Both the position numbers and the translations under genes were made by a program. A stretch of 64,000 nucleotides of DNA. Origin: Gnetum montanum. Taxonomy: Eukaryota; Streptophyta; Gnetopsida; Gnetales; Gnetaceae. This document shows positions 58,931 to 64,000 of this stretch, one piece after another (the first letter of the stretch is position 1; each line of letters starts with the position of its first letter). The notes below the pieces were generated by a model. That model ran no database searches and had not been told where the DNA came from. It was given only the letters and a program-made list of their open reading frames with translations. The DNA lies in assembly GCA_015680685.1 (NCBI GenBank), contig MNCI01004895.1:154099-218098 (forward strand), read 5' to 3'.

Positions 58931-58949
58931 TTGGTGTCATTGTCAGGGA
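58881..58949 (+). repeat. 36-bp duplication of the LTR end and primer-binding site, element E
   Basis: GGGACTACTCA...ATTGGTTCCATTTTTAGGGA (58881-58920) is echoed by GGGACTACTCATCATTGGTGTCATTGTCAGGGA (from 58917). The second copy carries the better site, TGGTGTCATTGTCAGGGA at 58932-58949, five transitions from the tRNA-Asp type. Confidence 0.68.
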
Positions 58950-58954
58950 AGATT

Positions 58955-60340
58955 AGGTCCCATGACCATGAGGACCCCACAGGAGGAAGTCAAGGTAGGA
59001 ATAATGATAAGCACCATGATAAAGACAAACATGGTGATCATGGTAGAGACCAATGAAGAGGAAATAGTAGGCATTTTTCTGGTGCTATTCCTCCTTCCTC
59101 TTAGCCTTCTTTGTCCTCATCATCTTCCTCCTCTAGCTCTGAACAAAGTCACAAAGAGAGAGATCATGATGAAGGTAACTAGCAAGACAGAGATGATTGT
59201 AGATCCCAAAGGAATAGTAGAGACCAGGGATGTGGGAAATCAAGGGATGTCCACCACAAAGAAAGAAGGAAAAATAGGGAGCATCATAGGAATCATGGCC
59301 ATCACAAGGGCTATGACTATGATGATCCTTTCCTTGAAACTAGAAATATGCCAAAAATTGTGGAGGTCATAAGGATTCTAATAAGGCATGTGAAAGATAG
59401 TTGAATCAAACAATTGGACATGAATGATATCCCTAAGTTCGAAGGGGGATACAATTCTAATTCATAAAACCATCTCTAAGCCTTTCAAGATGCATGAGCC
59501 TTACAAAACATTGAAAATGAATGGCAAAAATTGAAGTTGTTCCCTAGAATACTAATTAAGGAGGTTGAAAGCTAGTACCAGTCCTTAGAACTAGAATCAC
59601 TTAGACGATGGAGTACAATGCTTGAACTCTTCAATGACAAGTATCAAATGTACTCTCAAGTGTTCAACCTAAGGAAGAAGATCCAAGGATGGAAGCAAGA
59701 AACACATGAATCCTTGGATGCAGCCATGGGTAGATATTGCTCTTTTTGTACAGATGCCTAGGCCATGAATTTTCTTGAAGGAAATAGTTGTGCCATATCA
59801 TATATGGGCTCAAAATAGAAATAAGGAGAACTCTTGAGGTCTATGACCAAGGGTGGCTTTCAAAACTAAGAGCCTATCAAATCCAAAGCTTGATTAAGTA
59901 AGTAACTAAAGAAGGTGAGTTGAGAAAAAGGAAAATTGCAAAGAAGTACAACTGAGACCCTTTCATTTACAAAAGGGAGGTTCGATTTTATGACAATAAG
60001 GAGGATGCATCACTTAATGAATTGGTGCAACACAAGACCTTGCTAAGACAAAAATCTATTTCTGAAATATCACCCAAGGTAGGTAAAATATGGAACTCTT
60101 TGGATAAAAAGTTCCTAACTACTTTATGAATTCTAGAGGAGTCCAAAGAGCAAAATAGTGCTTGTGATCAAAGGAGATTGAAGGAAGTTGAATATGCCCA
60201 TCAGAGGGGTAAGGGAAAAGCTACTTCCATTGAAGAAATTATGGATTCTAAAACAGATGATGATGGTGGGTGTGACATATGTTGATATGAACATCCTAAG
60301 GGATGTTTCCTAGTTGTGTCACACTTGTAGGAATCTTGTC
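58955..60340 (+). pseudogene. gag of element E (5'-deleted)
   Basis: Begins within the charged linker (GRNNDKHHDKDKHGDHGRDQ), followed by a Ser-rich tract (59085-59145) and another basic-His stretch. The core is NIENEWQKLKLFPRILIKEVES and YQSLELESLRRWSTMLELF near 59505-59640. It ends near CDIC-like coding at 60270. The part equivalent to 30765-31220 of B is missing just after the primer-binding site. Stops occur throughout. Confidence 0.68.
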
Positions 60341-60939
60341 TACACTTTGAATCCTAGATTGGGAGAAAGGAAAGCACCCAGGAGGTTACCTTATCCTCAA
60401 GGCAACTACAAGTAGTTCCACCAACAAGCTTATTATCTAAGTGGAGCTCCATTTCAACCTCATGAGTAGTACCAATAGTGGCATCATCCATAGTCATGGG
60501 GGATGTGACCGCCAAGGCAGCAGTATCCTTACCAGTAGCTAGATCCATACAGGTGCTATATTCAATAGCTCATTTCTCTGTGTGACTCTTCAAGTCATGC
60601 CTCTTTTCAACACCACTACTACCCTCCTAAGTATTATAGAACATAATCTCCAAGAGGGGAATCCTTATTTCCATATTACCCTCCTCATCCTTCTTCACCT
60701 ATACCTCCACCTGTAACTTAGTTACCATCCACTCCATTCATGCAAGGTGAAATCCTAGCCTAGTTGTAGCAAAGAAGCACCACAAGGATTGTCAACTTAC
60801 AATTGGCTTCTCAGCTAAGTGGTTTAGATAATAAGCCTCGAAAACAACCCTTTTTTCAAACCAACAATTCTACTAAGCCCTCAGAGATACCTATGATTAT
60901 TGACCTTGATTCTCCTTCCTCCTCTACAACCAAATACCT

Positions 60940-61460
60940 TTCAAAGTGCATACTATAATGTTGACCCACACAGTCATAGATTTGACAAAGGCTAGCCACT
61001 TTCCTAGGAAGAGATTGAATCCTAGAAGTCCTCTCAGTTACTTGCAAATTGTTGGAAATGAGCCTTGCAAGACTCTTCTGGACTCAGGTTCTAGTGTTAA
61101 TTTGATCTCTCATGAAATGTACAAAGCATGGAACCTACCTCATCTCAAGAAGAGCAACATTCTTCTTGAGTTATTAGATCAGTCCATCACCATTTCCTTG
61201 GAATGTGTGAAGGACATTATGACCACTATCTATGGGTGGTAATATCTTGCTGACTTCCTGGTGATCCATGTAGACAACTATAAGGGGGACATTCCAATCA
61301 TCATGGGCAGGGCTTGGCTAAGCACAATAGATGCATGGTTGGGCATTGGAGACCTATCCTTGGAGATTTCTAAGAAAAATGACTTTATAAAAATAGAGAC
61401 AAAGCACATTCTATGCATCATGTATAGTGACACAAGGTGTCACTATATGTAGAAATTATG
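60940..61460 (+). pseudogene. Protease of element E (active site intact)
   Basis: LLDSGSSVNLISHEMYKAWNLP with D-S-G-S at 61081-61092, IYGW with a stop, then FLVIHVDNYKGDIPIIMGRAWLSTIDAWLGIGDLSLEIS. It is the best preserved protease of the window, with one stop at 61240-61242. Confidence 0.75.
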
Positions 61461-61984
61461 AACAGTTAAAACTACAAAAATCATAGCATGTAGGAAGTGT
61501 GTAGATGTCACAAAAATTCAAAGGTGCATGTATGTAGTAGCTGAAAAATAGGAGGATACCTAGTGGCTAATAGTTGAATATAAAAGAAGTTCAACACTAT
61601 GCATGGAATAGACTGAGAGCCTGACAAGTGCCTACATTGAAGGCATGGACAAACTAGAGTAAGTTAATCACCAGCACTTTGATGAACTTGAAGCCACTAA
61701 TTCAAGAGAGTTGGAAATTCCTTAGAGCTTTAAATAGGAGCCCTTTGGGTCAAAATTTCTATGGGTCAGAATGGAACACGCTTTTGAAAAAAATGGTAAG
61801 CTAGTCATTATTAATCGCAACCTTGCTCCTATGGAGAAAAATAAGCTATTGGAGGTGGTCAACAAATGGCCAACAATATTTTCTTGGTCATATCATGAGT
61901 TGACTAGAATTGATCCAATGATATGCCAACATCAAATTTACACAAATTCCTCCATGAAACCAAAAAGGTAGCTATAGCAGTTGT

Positions 61985-63131
61985 TGAACCCCAAATTAAA
62001 GCAGATCGTCAAAGAGGAAATTGAACAACTCCTCAAGGAACGGTTCATCTATCCTATTATAGATAGTGGGTGGGTTAGCCCACTTGTAATAGTACCAAAG
62101 AAAGGTGGAAAATGAAGGGTTTGTATAAATTTCAGGCTATTGAACATAGCAACATAAAAGGACCATTTTCCTTTGCCATTTGTGAACCAAGTGTTGGAAA
62201 CCATATTTAGCCATTATTACTACAACTTTTTAGATGGTTATAGTGGTTATAACCAAATTTGGATAGCATCGAAGGATTAGGCCAAAACCACATTCACGAA
62301 TTCCTAGGGGACTTTAGCATGCAAAAAGATGTTGTTCAACCTATGCAATGCCCCTAAAACATTCCAACACCTTGTCCTAAGCATTTTAAAATAGCATATT
62401 GGTAGCAGGATGGAAGTATTCATGGGTGAATTCTCCACCTATGGGGCTACATTTGAGTAAGCCTCGAACCATCTTAAGTAATTGCTAAAAAGGTGTGTGG
62501 AGACAAACCTTAGGCTCAACTTGCAGAAAAGCCACTTGATGTTCTAGGAGGGCATTATGTTAGGGCATAGAATTTTACAAAAAGGGATTGAGGTGGGCCC
62601 TAAGAAAATAAGGTTCATCCAAGGAATTACCTTATAGCTAGAAATAGTTAAATATGTGAGGTCATTCCTTGGACACACTATCTACTATGGGCGATTCATC
62701 AAGAATTTTTCTAAGATCACTAGACCATTGGTGGAGTTGACAAAGAAGAATGCTCTATTTTTCTAAACCAAGAAATGCGAATGTGCATTCTAGCAGCTCA
62801 AGAAAAAGCTTGTAGAAAATCCAATTCTATGAGCACTTGACTAGTCTAGATCCTTTTACATCATAACAAATGCACCCAATTATGCCTTAGGAGTCATGCT
62901 CATGCAATTGGATGATCAAAAATGTCCTTACTTCATCCATTGTATGAGCAGAAGCATTGTGGGTATGCAATTGAACTACACCACCACAGAGAAAGAAATA
63001 ATGGCAATGCTATTTGCCTTGGAAAAATTTAGGTACTATGTGCTTGGGTACAAAGTGTTTGTGCACATAGATCATAATGCAATTTGGTTCTTGATGAATA
63101 AGCCAATAGTAAGCCCTTATAGAACATACAG
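61985..63131 (+). pseudogene. Reverse transcriptase and RNase H of element E
   Basis: RT: LNPKLKQIVKEEIEQLLKERFIYPIIDSGWVSPLVIVPKK, FLDGYSGYNQI, TAG for Trp at 62305-62307, and FMGEF at 62419-62433 where the catalytic Asp pair has become Gly-Glu. RNase H: FYIITNAPNYALGVMLMQLDDQKCPYFIH, LNYTTTEKEIMAMLFALEKFRYYVLGYKVFVHIDHNA. It ends at the deletion junction. Confidence 0.78.
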
Positions 63132-63625
63132 TGGAGAATTAGGTGGCCAACTTGTACATGTTGTATGAGGTTGAGTTACAACATCATAAGGAGATGAAGC
63201 AGAAACTAAAATGACAAATGCTAAACTCTATATTCTCATAGAACACTTCACCGATCAATGATTAATAGTTGAGAACCTAGCCTATAGAATGAGTGACTAC
63301 CAAGAGCTGCAAAATGCTATGAGGACATTCGATGTTGAATGTAAACAATTCGTAGCCTAGTTTATCAATGCAAAGGAGTTGTCCCTTGCAATGCACTATT
63401 CATGGGATGCTCTTGTATTGTCCTACATTGGCAATGTTGCATGGATCGTGTATGATCCTTGGAGTAAGGAGGATAAGATGAAAGCATTATTGGATACTTT
63501 CCATCTTTCGCTAGTAGTCATAGCTATAGCTAGACAGCCATAACCATAACCTCAACCACAATAGCCTCATGCACAAAAAGTAGGAGAAGGTCCATTAGCA
63601 CCTTAAGAACCTCCACTACCTAGGA
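63132..63625 (+). pseudogene. C-terminal piece of post-pol ORF, element E
   Basis: Matches B 41363-41847 and A 28240-28735: ANLYMLYEVELQHHKEMKQKL, MSDYQELQNAMRTFDVECKQF, and the Pro/Gln-rich tail before the 3' untranslated region. Out of frame with the RNase H to its left. Confidence 0.65.
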
Positions 63626-63736
63626 CTATTTGATTTCCTCCTTGTCTTCAAGCTACCAGAGGGGTTTTGCTATCATTTTTTGTAGTAGTGTTCAAATTTA
63701 TTGTCATGAATACCAATTTTTGTAAAAGATGTAAAG

Positions 63737-64000
63737 TGGCTGCGACTGGGGGACAGACATATGAAATTCTTTTTTGCACAGGCGGTGGAACACCGCAGGA
63801 AACACCATCGCCCTCTGCACCGTTTCTTGCAGAACACGCAGACGCCCTCTCAATCCGGCGTGGATGAACTGCAGCGCTATTGGCAGCAGGTCTGGGAGTG
63901 GCAGGCCACTGACCCGATCTCTGTGCCCATTCCACAGGTTGTGACTCAAGCAAAGAATGCACGGCTACTAGCCCCCTTTTCCCAGCAGGAGTTGCACGTC
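63737..64000 (+). pseudogene. LINE ORF2 fragment (between endonuclease and RT), runs off the window
   Basis: An 88-codon open stretch without Met at its start: WLRLGDRHMKFFFAQAVEHRR, then ELQRYWQQVWEWQATD, then a run ending FSQQELHV. This is the pattern of plant LINE ORF2 (W-x-K/R-x-G-D-x-N-T-K-F-F-H, then the segment ahead of RT). GC content is clearly higher than in the surrounding element E, so it inserted later or is less decayed. It begins inside the ORF, as expected for a 5'-truncated LINE. It may be open beyond the edge. Confidence 0.72.

Larger units (their letters stand above)
58035..63736 (+). mobile_element. Element E: Athila-like Ty3/gypsy element with large internal deletions
   Basis: 5' LTR 58035-58930, primer-binding site 58932-58949 (with a partial duplicate upstream), gag that lacks its first part, protease, RT, RNase H. 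A deletion junction at 63132-63134 then joins RNase H to the end of the post-pol ORF. Integrase, the spacer and the ORF's first part are gone. The 3' LTR is not seen. A LINE fragment begins at about 63737. The start could instead be TGTTGATGAG at 58032. Confidence 0.78.

Noticed and set aside
1-64000. tRNA, rRNA or other structural RNA genes
   Set aside because: None seen. The only tRNA-like strings are retroelement primer-binding sites.

Overview
This is plant nuclear DNA. It holds one apparently intact single-copy gene, a laccase on the minus strand (50001 down to 46200, four exons, 577 residues). Decayed LTR retrotransposons fill most of the rest, with a hAT transposase relic, a LINE fragment and a 561-base assembly gap (54087-54647). 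The size and age of the insertions suggest a seed plant with a large, slowly purged genome, possibly a gymnosperm. The sequence does not fix the species.

Left part (1-46160) is a nest of two Ty3/gypsy families. Family 1 is Athila-like: its primer-binding site is a decayed match to the tRNA-Asp type, the order is gag-PR-RT-RH-IN, and there is an extra coiled-coil ORF between integrase and the 3' LTR. Family 2 is Tat-like, with a different primer-binding site, LTRs near 1.7 kb and repeat-rich leaders. From the left: family-2 element D (1-5484, minus) sits in family-1 element F (5485 to about 8750, minus). Next come a family-1 3' end (G1, 8828 to about 10725) and a second copy's post-pol ORF (G2). 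Element A (11467-43073, plus) is inserted in G2 and flanked by a 5-bp duplication with one transition. A is broken by family-2 element C (about 15445-22239, minus) and, inside its 3' LTR, by full-length element B (29705-42961, plus, two 896-bp LTRs). G2 resumes at 43079, and its LTR stops about 40 bp from the laccase stop codon.

Middle part (46161-54086): the laccase, its presumed promoter, featureless intergenic DNA and a hAT remnant that runs to the gap. Laccase exons are GC-rich with many CpGs, while the surrounding transposon DNA is AT-rich.

Right part (54648-64000): about 3.4 kb with nothing recognised, then family-1 element E (58035 to about 63736, plus). E has lost integrase and most of the post-pol ORF through a deletion. 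A GC-rich LINE ORF2 fragment runs off the right edge.

Points most worth following: the conserved post-pol ORF with a splice-acceptor-like TAG directly before its ATG in three copies; nonsense decay dominated by CAG-to-TAG and CTGG-to-CTAG, the mark of CHG methylation, with several stops shared between copies; palindrome arrays and internal repeats in the LTRs; and an LTR promoter that points antisense into the laccase. All coordinates were read by eye. No alignment, identity value or database search was run.
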